The notes below the pieces were generated by a model. It saw nothing but the letters and a program-made list of their open reading frames with translations. It searched no databases and had not been told where the DNA came from. 64,000 nt of DNA. Origin: Psychromonas sp. CD1. Its GTDB lineage: Bacteria > Pseudomonadota > Gammaproteobacteria > Enterobacterales > Psychromonadaceae. The stretch's first letter is position 1. Each line of letters opens with the position of its first letter. This document shows positions 9,743 to 19,058 of the stretch, piece after piece. The DNA lies in NCBI RefSeq assembly GCF_002239585.1, contig NZ_NDFH01000002.1, positions 124,001 to 188,000 on the forward strand. The letters are read 5' to 3'. The position numbers and the translations under genes are program-made.

Positions 9743-10777
9743 ATGAATATGACTGAATTATTAGCTTTTAGTGTCAAGTCAGATGCTTCAGATTTACACC
9801 TTTCGGCTGGGTTGGTTCCCATGATCAGGGTCGATGGTGAAATACGCAAGTTAAATATGCCAACTTTAGCACAAAAAGATGTTAAAGCTCTAATTTATGG
9901 CATTATGACAGATAAACAGTGCCAAGATTATGAAAAGAATTTAGAGATCGATTTTTCTTTTGAAGTTTCTGATTTAGCTAGATTTCGTGTTAATGTTTTT
10001 ACACAACAGCGAGGTGTGAGTGGTGTTTTCCGTATTATTTCGAATCAAGTGTTGTCCCTTGAAGATTTAAATTGCCCTGAAATTTTGACCCGTATAGCTG
10101 ATTTTCCGCGAGGACTTGTGTTGGTTACAGGTCCAACCAGCTCGGGTAAATCAACTACATTAGCCGCTATGATTAATTATATTAACGAGACAAAGGCTAA
10201 ACATATTTTAACTATTGAAGATCCTATTGAGTTTGTGCATCAGAGTAAAAAATCTATTATTAATCAGCGAGAAGTCTATCGTGATACCTTCAGTTTTGAT
10301 AATGCATTAAAAAGTGCATTGCGTGAAGATCCAAATGTTATTATGGTCGGGGAGTTACGCGATCTTGAAACGATTCGTCTGGCGTTAACGGCCGCTGAAA
10401 CAGGGCATCTGGTTTTTGCCACCTTACATACGACTTCAGCCGCAAAAAGTATAGATCGTATTGTTGATGTTTTTTCGGCATCAGAAAAAATGATAGTGAG
10501 ATCTATGTTGTCAGAGTCTTTGCGTGCAGTAATATCGCAAACGTTACTTAAAAAAATAGCTGGGGGACGTGTGGCAGCGCATGAAATTATGATTGCAACT
10601 CCTGCAATTCGTAACTTAATACGTGAAGATAAAGTAGCACAAATGTATTCTGTTATTCAAACGGGGATGGTACATGGCATGCAAACACTCGATCAGTGTT
10701 TACGTGAATTAGTGCATCAAGGGGTGATCTCCAATAGCGTCGCTTTGGAAAAGGCCGTATATCCAAAAACATTTTAA
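9743..10777 (+). CDS. pilT: Type IV pilus twitching motility ATPase PilT
   Basis: PilT is the hexameric ATPase that retracts type IV pili, acting at the inner-membrane base of the pilus. The 344-residue product has the PilT N-terminal domain, a Walker A motif GPTSSGKS starting at Gly130, an Asp box (ILTIEDPIEFVH), the Walker B region (NVIMVGELRDLETI), the His box (TGHLVFATLHTTSAAK) and the GGRVAAHEIM segment typical of PilT. It diverges from yggS as in many relatives. The next gene is yaaA; pilU, often adjacent, is absent here. Confidence 0.95.
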   Translation: MNMTELLAFSVKSDASDLHLSAGLVPMIRVDGEIRKLNMPTLAQKDVKALIYGIMTDKQCQDYEKNLEIDFSFEVSDLARFRVNVFTQQRGVSGVFRIISNQVLSLEDLNCPEILTRIADFPRGLVLVTGPTSSGKSTTLAAMINYINETKAKHILTIEDPIEFVHQSKKSIINQREVYRDTFSFDNALKSALREDPNVIMVGELRDLETIRLALTAAETGHLVFATLHTTSAAKSIDRIVDVFSASEKMIVRSMLSESLRAVISQTLLKKIAGGRVAAHEIMIATPAIRNLIREDKVAQMYSVIQTGMVHGMQTLDQCLRELVHQGVISNSVALEKAVYPKTF

Positions 10778-10789
10778 AAAGCATTGGCA

Positions 10790-10825
10790 ACGTTATGTTC
10801 ATAAATTTATTTAGGAACATAACGT
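10790..10825. other. Inverted repeat after pilT
   Basis: Perfect 11-base arms ACGTTATGTTC (10790-10800) and GAACATAACGT (10815-10825) around a 14-base loop, 13 bases after the pilT stop. No T-run follows. A second short repeat, TCATAC (10852-10857) with GTATGA (10865-10870), lies nearer yaaA. These could be a weak terminator and an operator; function is not shown. Confidence 0.45.
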
Positions 10826-10903
10826 CGCTTTCAATTAGAGTAAATAAAATGTCATACTTATTTTGTATGATCAAAAAACGATCTGATATTATTAGGAATA
10901 TCT

Positions 10904-11677
10904 ATGTTGATAGTACTTTCTCCGGCGAAAACGCTGGACTTTGAAACGGCCCCTCCTATTTCTGATTTCACACAGAGCGATTTATTAGTAGAAAGTGAAT
11001 TATTGATAAACAAATGTAAAACATTATCTGTGGAGGATATTATCTCTTTAATGAAAGTGAGCACTAAAATTGCCACCTTAAATGAAAAACGTTTTTCTTC
11101 GTGGGAATTACCCCTTACGTTAGGAAAAGCAAAACAAGCCTTATTTGCTTTTCAGGGAGAGGTTTATACAGGATTACAAGCGCAAACATTACCTAATAAA
11201 ACATTGCATTATGCACAACAGCATTTACGTATATTATCCGGATTATATGGTTTATTGAGACCGTTAGATTTGATGCATGCTTATCGTTTAGAAATGGGAA
11301 TTCGCCTTGAAAATGTAAGAGGGGTAAACTTGTATCAATTTTGGGGAACGCGTGTTAGTGAGGCAATAAATAACGTATTGCAAGCACAAGGAGATAACAT
11401 TTTAATTAATTTAGCGTCTATGGAATATTTTAAAGTACTTAAAAATAACGCATTAAGCGCACGAGTGATCACACCAATTTTTAAAGATCAAAAAAATGGA
11501 CAATATAAAGTGATTAGTTTTTATGCTAAAAAAGCACGAGGTTTAATGGCGCGTTATATATTAGAAAATGAAGTGCAAGATATTGCACAATTAAAAGAAT
11601 TTGCTGTCGATGGCTATTACTTTGTAGAGCAAAATTTACAAGAAAATGAATTGCTTTTTTATCGTGATGAAAAATAA
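10904..11677 (+). CDS. yaaA: Peroxide stress protein YaaA
   Basis: YaaA (DUF328/UPF0246) lowers intracellular free iron during hydrogen peroxide stress in E. coli and binds DNA. The 257-residue product has the invariant N-terminus MLIVLSPAKTLDFE, the LSGLYGLLRPLDLMHAYRLEMG block, NLASMEYFK and the C-terminal FYAKKARGLMARYI block, and is of normal length. It follows pilT by 126 bases containing inverted repeats, so it probably has its own promoter. Its 3' end lies against the repeat-rich terminator shared with srmB. Confidence 0.96.
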   Translation: MLIVLSPAKTLDFETAPPISDFTQSDLLVESELLINKCKTLSVEDIISLMKVSTKIATLNEKRFSSWELPLTLGKAKQALFAFQGEVYTGLQAQTLPNKTLHYAQQHLRILSGLYGLLRPLDLMHAYRLEMGIRLENVRGVNLYQFWGTRVSEAINNVLQAQGDNILINLASMEYFKVLKNNALSARVITPIFKDQKNGQYKVISFYAKKARGLMARYILENEVQDIAQLKEFAVDGYYFVEQNLQENELLFYRDEK

Positions 11678-11678
11678 C

Positions 11679-11717
11679 AATAACGCCTGATGAATCTATA
11701 TATTATCAGGCGTTATT
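11679..11717. terminator. Terminator hairpin between yaaA and srmB
   Basis: Thirteen-base perfect arms AATAACGCCTGAT (11679-11691) and ATCAGGCGTTATT (11705-11717), right after the yaaA stop. The 3' arm is copied again at 11762-11774 within a 29-bp duplication, so two alternative hairpins are possible. Confidence 0.65.
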
Positions 11718-11792
11718 TCGTTATTCAGTTATTCAGTTATTCAGTTATTCAGTTATATATTATCAGGCGTTATTTCGTTATTTCGTTATTCA
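11697..11792. repeat. 29-bp direct repeat flanking an 8-bp tandem array
   Basis: The 29 bases at 11697-11725, which include the terminator's 3' arm, recur exactly at 11754-11782. Between them the unit GTTATTCA is repeated four times in tandem (11720-11751) plus a partial copy, and one more copy follows at 11785-11792. The array touches the srmB stop codon (11786-11788). The pattern suggests slippage or unequal recombination. Confidence 0.9.
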
Positions 11793-13192
11793 GTTATTTC
11801 ATTAGGCTTTATTTCTTTATTCTTTTCTTTTTTATGTGTTTTACCCGCCCAATCTGGTTTGCCTTTTGCTCTCTTATTACGTAAGCGTTGCTTACCTAGA
11901 TCATCTTTCTTTTTCTGGCGTTTTTCTTTTTTCTTTTCTTTTAACTCTTTTTCTCGAGCTTTACCTTTTTTGTTCACAGGATTTTTAGATTTACGCTGAC
12001 TTAATTTTGCTTCTTTATGCTTAGGGCGCAGTGCTTTGATAATTCTGCGTTTAAGAACTTGATCAGTGTAACGTTCAATTTTAGCTAGAATATCAATATC
12101 ATGAGCTTCAACTAATGAGATAGCTGTGCCTTTTTTACCACCACGGGCAGTACGACCGATTCGGTGCACATAAATATCTGCACTTCGTGGTAAATCGTAA
12201 TTGATGACGTGGGTAATATTCGCTACATCGATGCCTCTGGCCGCTACATCTGTGGCAATTAAGATATTAACTTTATCGTCTTTAAACTGGGCCAAGGCTT
12301 GGGTACGCTTTTCTTGATCCATTTCTCCACGTAAGTAATTACAAGAAATATTCAATTCAGCAAGCTGTGCTACCAGAAAGGCTAACCGTTCTCTGGTTTT
12401 TACAAAAACAATTATTTTTTTATCGACTTTTTCTTCGTCATTTATTCCATCTTCATTTTTTAAAAGCTCAGCCAGTAATTGTAATTTATGCTCTGGACTA
12501 TCCGCAAGGTGGATCCATTGATTTATCTTGCCACTTTCACGACGTGAAACTTTAGCCTTTAATGCGAGAGGCTCATTTAAAACCTCGCGAGCGAAGTCGC
12601 GTAACCCTTTACCTTCGAGTGTTGCAGAAAAAAGTGATGTCTGTTTTCTCCAGCGCGTTTCGTCTGCAATACGATCCATCTCATTAATAAATCCCATATC
12701 TAGCATTCTATCTGCTTCATCTAGGATCAAACTTTCAACTTCACGACAATCAAAGGCTTCAGCATCAATGTACTCCATGAGTCTGCCTGGAGTCGCAATT
12801 ACAATATCAATATTATCGGTAATGATTGCTTCTTGTTCTTGATAAGAAACACCACCAATTATATTACCCACGATGAGACTTGTATTTTGAGTTAATTGTT
12901 GTGCTACTTCACTGATTTGTGTGGCAAGTTCTCGTGTTGGTGTCAATATTAGAATACGAGCTGAGCCTCCCTTTCGACGAGGAAAATCAATTAAGCGCTG
13001 TATTGCTGGCAATAGAAATGCAAGTGTTTTACCTGTTCCTGTTGGCGCACTTGCCATAATGTCACGTTCATCCATTGCAGGAGGAATTGCCAAAAGTTGA
13101 ATACTTGTTGGGCGCGTATGTCCCATTAGTGAAATGGCATCAAGTAATGAATTATCAAGCTCGAGTGCGTCAAAAGAGGTAATATTTTGCAA
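11786..13192 (-). CDS. srmB: DEAD-box ATP-dependent RNA helicase SrmB
   Basis: SrmB assists early 50S ribosomal subunit assembly. The 468-residue product has the Q motif, Walker A SAPTGTGKT, PTRELA, DEAD as LDEADRMLDMGF, SAT as LFSATLEG, and the C-terminal helicase motifs including HRIGRTARGGKKG. The SrmB-specific stretch ETRWRKQTSLFSATLEG points to this paralogue over RhlE or DeaD. The last 80 residues are a very basic Lys-rich tail, expected for RNA binding. The stop codon lies inside the repeat array shared with yaaA. Confidence 0.93.
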   Translation of the reverse strand: MQNITSFDALELDNSLLDAISLMGHTRPTSIQLLAIPPAMDERDIMASAPTGTGKTLAFLLPAIQRLIDFPRRKGGSARILILTPTRELATQISEVAQQLTQNTSLIVGNIIGGVSYQEQEAIITDNIDIVIATPGRLMEYIDAEAFDCREVESLILDEADRMLDMGFINEMDRIADETRWRKQTSLFSATLEGKGLRDFAREVLNEPLALKAKVSRRESGKINQWIHLADSPEHKLQLLAELLKNEDGINDEEKVDKKIIVFVKTRERLAFLVAQLAELNISCNYLRGEMDQEKRTQALAQFKDDKVNILIATDVAARGIDVANITHVINYDLPRSADIYVHRIGRTARGGKKGTAISLVEAHDIDILAKIERYTDQVLKRRIIKALRPKHKEAKLSQRKSKNPVNKKGKAREKELKEKKKEKRQKKKDDLGKQRLRNKRAKGKPDWAGKTHKKEKNKEIKPNEITE

Positions 13193-13301
13193 AATAATAT
13201 CCAGTAAAAAAGTAATAAGGTTTATTAATAAATCTTATTATAAAGCATCACAGGCAATACTCTGCATTGTTTCACCCAAAGAATAAGTCGTTATAAAAAC
13301 A

Positions 13302-13328
13302 GGTGTTATACCTTTGAAGATAAACACC
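13302..13328 (-). terminator. Terminator of btuB
   Basis: Read on the - strand, GGTGTT and AACACC arms (13323-13328 and 13302-13307) enclose a 15-base loop and are followed by TGTTTTTAT. It lies just after the btuB stop. Confidence 0.6.
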
Positions 13329-13335
13329 CTTTTAT

Positions 13336-15198
13336 TTATTTAACCGTAAACCCAATATATGCCGTTAGGGGCTCTGTATCGTACCCCGACACTTCGACAT
13401 AATCTTTATTTAAAGCATTTTCAATACGGCCAAGTAGTGAGATATGTTCGGTTAATTGGTAGTTAACCGCGATATTAAGAAGGCTGTAACTGCTTAAGTT
13501 GACATCACCGCTATCTATTCGTTGACCAATATAACGTAAGCCAATATTTGCACTTAATTTTTCGGTGTATTGATAGTTTGCATTTATATTCGCACTGTTT
13601 TTTGGTCGACGTACCAGCGCATTATTGTCATTATTTAGGGTTTTATTATAGGTGTAAGCGCTATTAACACGTAGCCTATCTGAAATATTTAAGTACCCTG
13701 TCAATTCAATCCCTCGTGACGTTGCCCTATCTTTATTTATATAGGTGTTATTTTCATAAATGTGCATATCCGTATAACGCGAATCAAAATAGGTTAAATC
13801 AACATACGCATCACGACTGGCAAAATTATATTCAATACCCATATCCCAGCTGGTACTTCTTTCTGGCTTCAAATCGGGATTACCATGATAGTCACCCCAT
13901 TCACTTGCATTATATCCATATAATTGTCCAAAACTAGGGTTCTTAACACCCGTGCCCAAGCTACTATGTAGGCGAGTCCCATCGCTTATCCAAGCGCTAA
14001 TATCGGCATGGTATGTTTGTGTGTTAGTAAAGCGATCGTTAAAATCTTGCCGTGCGGCTAAACTAAAAAATATACTTTTATTCCAATCGGCTGCATATTC
14101 AAGCACAAGAGCCGAAGCCTTCATATCTTGGTGTTGTGACATACTCCAACTCTGGTAATTATCATGTTCATATTCTCCTGCAAAGCTTAAGCGTTGTGTA
14201 TAAGACGTTTGCGTGGTGAAATAATAATCACTTTGTATTGTGACTTTGTTTTTAGCGCCACTATTAGAAGAGCTTGAAGAGGGATTATTATCATTACTAT
14301 TGTAGGATGAGCGACTCAAGGATAAACTGTTTTTTGATTTTTGGTCGAGTGAATTTAAATGTGCATTTATTTTACCTGACTGTTCTTTGGTGCTTGAAAA
14401 ATAACCATCATTATTTAAGGCATCGGTACCGGGATAACCGTCGTAATCATTTTTGGCGCTACTATAACGTAACATGGCATCCAAACTAAATGTCTTATTA
14501 AAGTCATGTCCCACTTTCATTGCTAGCGTTTGATTTTTATAAGCGTCGTTTTCATTACCACCGGTTGTTTCAATTTTTGTGCTGATCCCATTTGATTGTA
14601 TATTACTTCCTGAGAAGGAGTAATAACTGCGTTTATTAGCGCCATTTATATTAAAAGATTGCAGATGATATTGGTTACTGCCCCCTTCAACAAAAAAGCT
14701 GGGGTTAAAGCCTGAGCTTCCTTTTTTAGTGGTAATATTAATGACGCCTCCCATCGCATCACTGCCCCACAATGCACTTTGAGATCCTTTTAGCACTTCA
14801 ATTCGTTCAATATTAATCGCCATTAAAGAGCTAAAGTTAAATCCACCATTGATACTCGTAGGGTCGTTAACTTCAATACCATCAATAATGACTAAGGTTT
14901 GATTAGAGTTTGCTCCACGAATAAAGACAGAGCTTACACCTCCGCTTTTACTCACTGTGACGCCTGGGATATCTTGTAATAATTCGCTGACAGTACGGGC
15001 TTGGTTATCTTTGATATATTGCTCATCTAAAACGACAATAGAGCTACCACTTTCGACCCGCTTGGTCTCGACTAGGCTAGCCGAGATGACGATATCGTCA
15101 TGGGGGTTGGTCTCGCGATAAGTCTCTGCTACTGCGAGCGAGCTACACAGGGCGCAAGAAAAAATTATAGTCAGTAAGGAATAGCGGTGGTTGAACAT
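13336..15198 (-). CDS. btuB: TonB-dependent vitamin B12 outer membrane receptor BtuB
   Basis: BtuB imports cobalamin across the outer membrane using TonB energy. The protein has a signal peptide (cleavage near LAVA), a TonB-box-like DDIVISAS, a plug domain (LLQDIPGVTVSKSGG, FIRGANSNQTLVIIDGIEVND, ALWGSDAMGGVINITTKKG) and a long beta barrel. I chose the ATG at 15198 because a GGA ribosome site precedes it; an ATG at 15210 in frame is possible. The last residues are GFTVK, not the usual terminal aromatic residue. Substrate choice is by similarity to BtuB among siderophore-type receptors. Confidence 0.83.
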   Translation of the reverse strand: MFNHRYSLLTIIFSCALCSSLAVAETYRETNPHDDIVISASLVETKRVESGSSIVVLDEQYIKDNQARTVSELLQDIPGVTVSKSGGVSSVFIRGANSNQTLVIIDGIEVNDPTSINGGFNFSSLMAINIERIEVLKGSQSALWGSDAMGGVINITTKKGSSGFNPSFFVEGGSNQYHLQSFNINGANKRSYYSFSGSNIQSNGISTKIETTGGNENDAYKNQTLAMKVGHDFNKTFSLDAMLRYSSAKNDYDGYPGTDALNNDGYFSSTKEQSGKINAHLNSLDQKSKNSLSLSRSSYNSNDNNPSSSSSNSGAKNKVTIQSDYYFTTQTSYTQRLSFAGEYEHDNYQSWSMSQHQDMKASALVLEYAADWNKSIFFSLAARQDFNDRFTNTQTYHADISAWISDGTRLHSSLGTGVKNPSFGQLYGYNASEWGDYHGNPDLKPERSTSWDMGIEYNFASRDAYVDLTYFDSRYTDMHIYENNTYINKDRATSRGIELTGYLNISDRLRVNSAYTYNKTLNNDNNALVRRPKNSANINANYQYTEKLSANIGLRYIGQRIDSGDVNLSSYSLLNIAVNYQLTEHISLLGRIENALNKDYVEVSGYDTEPLTAYIGFTVK

Positions 15199-15233
15199 GT
15201 TGTTTTCCATTGTTTGTATATAACATTCATATC

Positions 15234-15260
15234 GACCTTAAATAATCCTTATTTAGGGTC
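15234..15260. other. Hairpin in the btuB leader
   Basis: GACC/GGTC and AAATAA/TTATTT arms with a 2x2 internal loop, 24-62 bases upstream of the btuB start. It could be an operator or leader hairpin. It does not resemble a cobalamin riboswitch, and only about 135 bases separate btuB from the next gene. Confidence 0.4.
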
Positions 15261-15290
15261 AGAAGTTCACTCTCTTTAGAGGCGGCTAAT

Positions 15291-15315
15291 GTTTTTTATG
15301 CTTAGCATAAAAAAC
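15291..15315. other. Palindromic hairpin after the potassium channel gene
   Basis: Perfect 11-base arms GTTTTTTATGC (15291-15301) and GCATAAAAAAC (15305-15315) with a 3-base loop, 19 bases after the channel gene's stop. Its place suggests transcription termination, but no T-run follows the stem on either strand. Confidence 0.5.
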
Positions 15316-15333
15316 GCGGAGTATAGCAAGCTC

Positions 15334-16398
15334 TTATTTTTTATCCAGCCATAAAAGCTCTTCGGCGAAAAAACGTTCATCTGCAATATAATGCAGGTGG
15401 TCGCCTGCTTTTACTTGTACATCTTTATGCGGATTAAGTTGCATTTCATCACCATTTTTAAAGGAACTTAGCGCAATTAATATCATTTGATGCTGTTTTT
15501 TTAAATGAGTAAACAGATCGGAGAAAAGGCAAGAGGGAGTGCCTTGAGGTACTTGCAAGCAGTATAATGTTGCGCCTCGAAGGGTAGAAAATAACTGGGC
15601 AGCCACTTGACTCGAGCCTGGATCTTGCATACTACGCACCATCATTTGAGCGCTATTGTCGAGGCTACATTCTATCTGAGGGCAATGAGTTTTAAGTAAT
15701 TTGGCTTTTTCTTTGTCAAAAAAATGAGCCGAAATATTAGCTTTATTATCGCTATTTGTGGCAATACTTAAGGCGATGGATAAGGTTTCATCATCAGATT
15801 TACCATTAATAATAATACGCGCAGCTTCCTTTAATGCAATTCTTTCAAGCTCTTTAGCATCTGAAAAACTACTTATTTTTACAAAAGAAATTTCTGTGAT
15901 TTCGGGAAAAGGGTTTTCCATATCATCGGTGACACATAGTAAAATATCTCGATGGCGACGTTTTTTATCGGCTAAAATAAGTGCGATTATCTGCGCGGTG
16001 GAATATTTATCCCAGCACAATAATAATATATGCTGTTGATAGTGTGAAAAATCATTATTACCGTGCATATTACGTCTCGCTATATCAATAAATAATTGTG
16101 TCATTTTGCTAATGAAAGAGGCAAAAATAATAAGCCCAGAGGGAATTTGATAAAAAGATACAATAGCTTTACCTAAGTCGGTACTAGGGCTTAAATCGCC
16201 AAAGCCTACGGTAGAAACTACGACCATGTTGTAGTAGATAAATTCAATGGGGTTGGCGACGAGCGCATCTTCACCCGCGAGGCAAAACAGTAAATAGGTG
16301 ACAAAAGATTGAGCCATCACTAAAAACAACATGGCAGGCCAACTTAAGCGTAGTGATAAGCGTCGCCAAATCAAGCGTAATTGCAGAATAGACATCAT
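15334..16398 (-). CDS. Two-helix potassium channel protein with RCK (TrkA-N/C-like) regulatory part
   Basis: The 354-residue protein has two membrane helices (about residues 22-40 and 77-100) around a pore loop with the potassium selectivity filter TVGFGD (residues 63-68). A cytoplasmic region follows that resembles an RCK/TrkA-N Rossmann domain (HILLLCWDKYSTAQIIALI) and a C-terminal ligand-binding part ending near LHYIADERFF. This is the MthK/Kch-like plan: a ligand-gated potassium channel of the inner membrane. The nucleotide-binding glycine motif is not canonical, so the ligand is uncertain. It is separated from psd by 109 bases and probably transcribed separately. Confidence 0.85.
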   Translation of the reverse strand: MMSILQLRLIWRRLSLRLSWPAMLFLVMAQSFVTYLLFCLAGEDALVANPIEFIYYNMVVVSTVGFGDLSPSTDLGKAIVSFYQIPSGLIIFASFISKMTQLFIDIARRNMHGNNDFSHYQQHILLLCWDKYSTAQIIALILADKKRRHRDILLCVTDDMENPFPEITEISFVKISSFSDAKELERIALKEAARIIINGKSDDETLSIALSIATNSDNKANISAHFFDKEKAKLLKTHCPQIECSLDNSAQMMVRSMQDPGSSQVAAQLFSTLRGATLYCLQVPQGTPSCLFSDLFTHLKKQHQMILIALSSFKNGDEMQLNPHKDVQVKAGDHLHYIADERFFAEELLWLDKK

Positions 16399-16507
16399 TT
16401 AAGCAGTACCTTTGTATTAAACGGTCGGAAAACAAATGTATTAAGCGCTGATTTATCCTTATCAAATAAATAAAAAATGGCAACGTATAAGCAAGCCATA
16501 TTATTTT

Positions 16508-17356
16508 TTATTTGGCTTTAATGCAGGCAAAAAATTCTCCTAAGCGAGTGGCTGAACCTGATGATAATGCAGCGGATAACTCAACTGAATTTTCAGAAAA
16601 GATTGCAATGATAGTACTACCAAGTTTAAAGCAGCCCATCTCTGCACCTTTTTCAAGGACAATATTTTCAGTGCTATGATCCCAGTATTGGATATCTTTA
16701 CCTTTTAATGTACCACTCCACACGGTTTCAATACTGGCAACAATCGTTGCGCCAACAAGAACCATTGCCATTGGGCCACATGCCGTAGAGAAAATCGCAA
16801 CCGCGCGTTCATTACGCGAAAATAAGTTAGGCACATTTTCAGCGGTAAGTGGATTAACAGAAAAAAGGTCGCCAGGGATAAAAATGGTTTTTTCAAGTTT
16901 CCCCGTAATCGGCATATGAATGCGATGATAATCTTTAGGGGCTAAATAAATAGTAGAAAAAACACCTTTTTCAAAAGGTGCTGCAATAGTGTCTTTTCCT
17001 CCTAATAATTCTCGCAAACTAAAATCATGACCTTTTGCTTGGAAAATACGCCCTTCTTTAATATCGCCTTGCTGGCTCACTTTGCCATCAACTGGAATCG
17101 CTAGATTGTTATCTCCGTCAACAATAGGGCGGATGCCCGATTTTAACTCTCGAGTAAAAAAATCATTAAAGGTGACAAAATGTTCTGCATCAGAGTGCTT
17201 TGCTTCACTCATGTCAATGTCATATTGGGCAATAAAGCGTTTAATTAAGAACGTTGTGAATTTACCTGCTTTGGCCTCAGCCATTTTACCTGTTAAGCGT
17301 GAGAGTAAATGCTTCGGTAAAATATATTGGCTCATGATTTTTAGTTTCTCAAGCAT
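16508..17356 (-). CDS. psd: Phosphatidylserine decarboxylase proenzyme
   Basis: Psd makes phosphatidylethanolamine from phosphatidylserine at the inner membrane, using a pyruvoyl group formed by self-cleavage. The cleavage motif is FKLGST with the pyruvoyl-forming Ser at residue 247 of 282. Other family blocks: PVDGKVSQQGDI, KDYHRIHMP, PGDLFSVN, FSRNERAV. The start at 17356 gives MLEKLKIMSQYILPKHLLSRL, matching the family; the 18 codons further up overlap rsgA. The start lies 10 bases after the rsgA stop, so rsgA-psd is an operon as in E. coli. Confidence 0.96.
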   Translation of the reverse strand: MLEKLKIMSQYILPKHLLSRLTGKMAEAKAGKFTTFLIKRFIAQYDIDMSEAKHSDAEHFVTFNDFFTRELKSGIRPIVDGDNNLAIPVDGKVSQQGDIKEGRIFQAKGHDFSLRELLGGKDTIAAPFEKGVFSTIYLAPKDYHRIHMPITGKLEKTIFIPGDLFSVNPLTAENVPNLFSRNERAVAIFSTACGPMAMVLVGATIVASIETVWSGTLKGKDIQYWDHSTENIVLEKGAEMGCFKLGSTIIAIFSENSVELSAALSSGSATRLGEFFACIKAK

Positions 17357-17366
17357 AATTTTCTCT

Positions 17367-18407
17367 TTAATAAGTATTGGGATTGCGATGACGTGCATTT
17401 TTTGCATCATCCATCGTTTCTAATATTCGAATAAAGCTGGCATATCTTGCCTTGTCTATTTTCCCTTGTTGTACGGCTTCAATGAGCGCGCAACCGGGAT
17501 CTGTTTTATGCTTACAATCTCTAAATCGACAAGTGCCTAGATACTCTCTAAATTCAACAAAGCCAGTGGCAATACGCTCGGCTTCTAAATGCCACAATGA
17601 AAATTCACGTATTCCAGGGCTATCGATAAGATCGCCTCCGTCAGCAAAATGATATAAACGAGCGGTGGTGGTGGTATGTTTACCAAGACCGGAACCCTCG
17701 GATATTTCCCCTGTCGTAGCGTCAACTTCGGGCAGTAGCATATTGAGTAGGGATGTTTTACCTACACCTGATTGGCCTACAAATATATTGACTTTATCTT
17801 TCATAACGGCTTTTAATTTGTCGAGTCCATCACCAAACATTGAGCAATATAGTACTTGGTAACCGATATTTTGGTAGCAGAGTAACTCTTTATCAATTTT
17901 TTCTGCGGTTTCCTTATCGAGAAGATCCGTTTTATTTAAGGCGATAATTGGTGTGATACCAATATCTTCACAAGCAATAATGTAGCGGTCGATAATATTT
18001 CGTGAAAATTCTGGTGCAATAGAGCTCACAATAATTATTTGATCTATATTTGCAGCAATAGGTTTTATACCATCATAATAATCGGGGCGAGTTAAAACTG
18101 TATCACGTGGATGCACCGCTTCTACAATGCCACTTATGCCACGATAAGCTTCATTTCCAGCTCGCCATACAACGCGGTCACCAGTTACCAGCGACTTGAT
18201 AGAACGACGTAAATTACACCGTTCTATATTGCCTTTATCATCTTCAATATCTGCATGTTGTCCAAAGCGACTGATCACAACACCTTGAAGTTGAGGGCCA
18301 AGTTCTGATTCATCCCACTGTTTGTCATTATTCTTTTTCAAACGTTTATTATGGTTTTGTTGAACACGTCGAACTTGATTTTTGCTTAGTTTTTTCTTTT
18401 TGGCCAC
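17367..18407 (-). CDS. rsgA: Ribosome small-subunit-dependent GTPase A
   Basis: RsgA is a circularly permuted GTPase acting late in 30S maturation. The 346-residue protein has an OB-fold N-terminal region after a basic Lys/Asn-rich start ([14 protein letters not shown]), then permuted G motifs: NKTD (G4) first, GQSGVGKTS (G1), GKHTTT (G2) and DSPG (G3), and a zinc knuckle [14 protein letters not shown] at the C-terminus. It diverges from orn, as in E. coli, and is followed closely by psd. Confidence 0.97.
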   Translation of the reverse strand: MAKKKKLSKNQVRRVQQNHNKRLKKNNDKQWDESELGPQLQGVVISRFGQHADIEDDKGNIERCNLRRSIKSLVTGDRVVWRAGNEAYRGISGIVEAVHPRDTVLTRPDYYDGIKPIAANIDQIIIVSSIAPEFSRNIIDRYIIACEDIGITPIIALNKTDLLDKETAEKIDKELLCYQNIGYQVLYCSMFGDGLDKLKAVMKDKVNIFVGQSGVGKTSLLNMLLPEVDATTGEISEGSGLGKHTTTTARLYHFADGGDLIDSPGIREFSLWHLEAERIATGFVEFREYLGTCRFRDCKHKTDPGCALIEAVQQGKIDKARYASFIRILETMDDAKNARHRNPNTY

Positions 18408-18514
18408 AAGGTACCCTTTGCTATCGCTGATTGTGTTAATACAGTATCATACTATATTTTTTAACATATTGAGCAAAAGAGTATTTTCTTGTCGAGAAAA
18501 GGATCACAACTAGC

Positions 18515-19054
18515 ATGAATAAAAAAAATCTTATATGGATAGATTTAGAAATGACGGGCTTAAACCCAGAAACAGATCTTATTATTGAAATCGCAACGAT
18601 AGTGACGGACAGTGAACTGAATATTCTAGCTGAAGGACCAGCGTGTGTTATACATGCCAGTCAAGAACACATGGATGCTATGGATAATTGGTGTACTCAG
18701 CACCATGGTGCTTCAGGTTTAACGCAACGCGTGTTGGATAGTGGTATTAATTGCGCTCAAGCCGAGCAAGCAACGTTGGATTTTTTAAAAGAGTGGACAG
18801 AAGCTGGGATTTCTCCTCTATGCGGTAATAGCATAGGGCAAGATCGTCGTTTTTTAGTGCGTTACATGCCTGAGTTAGAAGCTTATTTTCATTATCGAAA
18901 TATTGATGTTAGCAGTATAAAAGAGTTAGGCTTTCGTTGGGCTCCAGAAATGGTTAAAGCGCATAAAAAATCAGGTGAACATTTGGCACTTGCTGATATT
19001 CGCGAATCGATTTCAGAGTTACAGCACTATAAAAAATGTTTTTTTAAATTTTAG
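18515..19054 (+). CDS. orn: Oligoribonuclease
   Basis: Orn degrades 2- to 5-mer RNAs, chiefly dinucleotides such as pGpG, to mononucleotides; it is usually essential. The 179-residue product has the DEDDh exonuclease motifs: WIDLEMTGL (D, E), the [13 protein letters not shown] block, and HLALADI (H, D) near the C-terminus. Length is standard. It lies divergent from rsgA and upstream of a tRNA-Gly gene, both as in E. coli. Confidence 0.97.
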   Translation: MNKKNLIWIDLEMTGLNPETDLIIEIATIVTDSELNILAEGPACVIHASQEHMDAMDNWCTQHHGASGLTQRVLDSGINCAQAEQATLDFLKEWTEAGISPLCGNSIGQDRRFLVRYMPELEAYFHYRNIDVSSIKELGFRWAPEMVKAHKKSGEHLALADIRESISELQHYKKCFFKF

Positions 19055-19058
19055 TTGG

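Noticed and set aside
11720-11756. Possible CRISPR-like array
   Set aside because: Units are 8 bases in direct tandem without spacers; this is a simple tandem repeat.
11690-11884. Rightward 64-codon frame over the repeat array
   Set aside because: It consists of translated 8-bp repeats and antisense of srmB; no ribosome site.
15199-15333. Cobalamin riboswitch ahead of btuB
   Set aside because: The leader is too short and no B12-box-like conserved core was seen.
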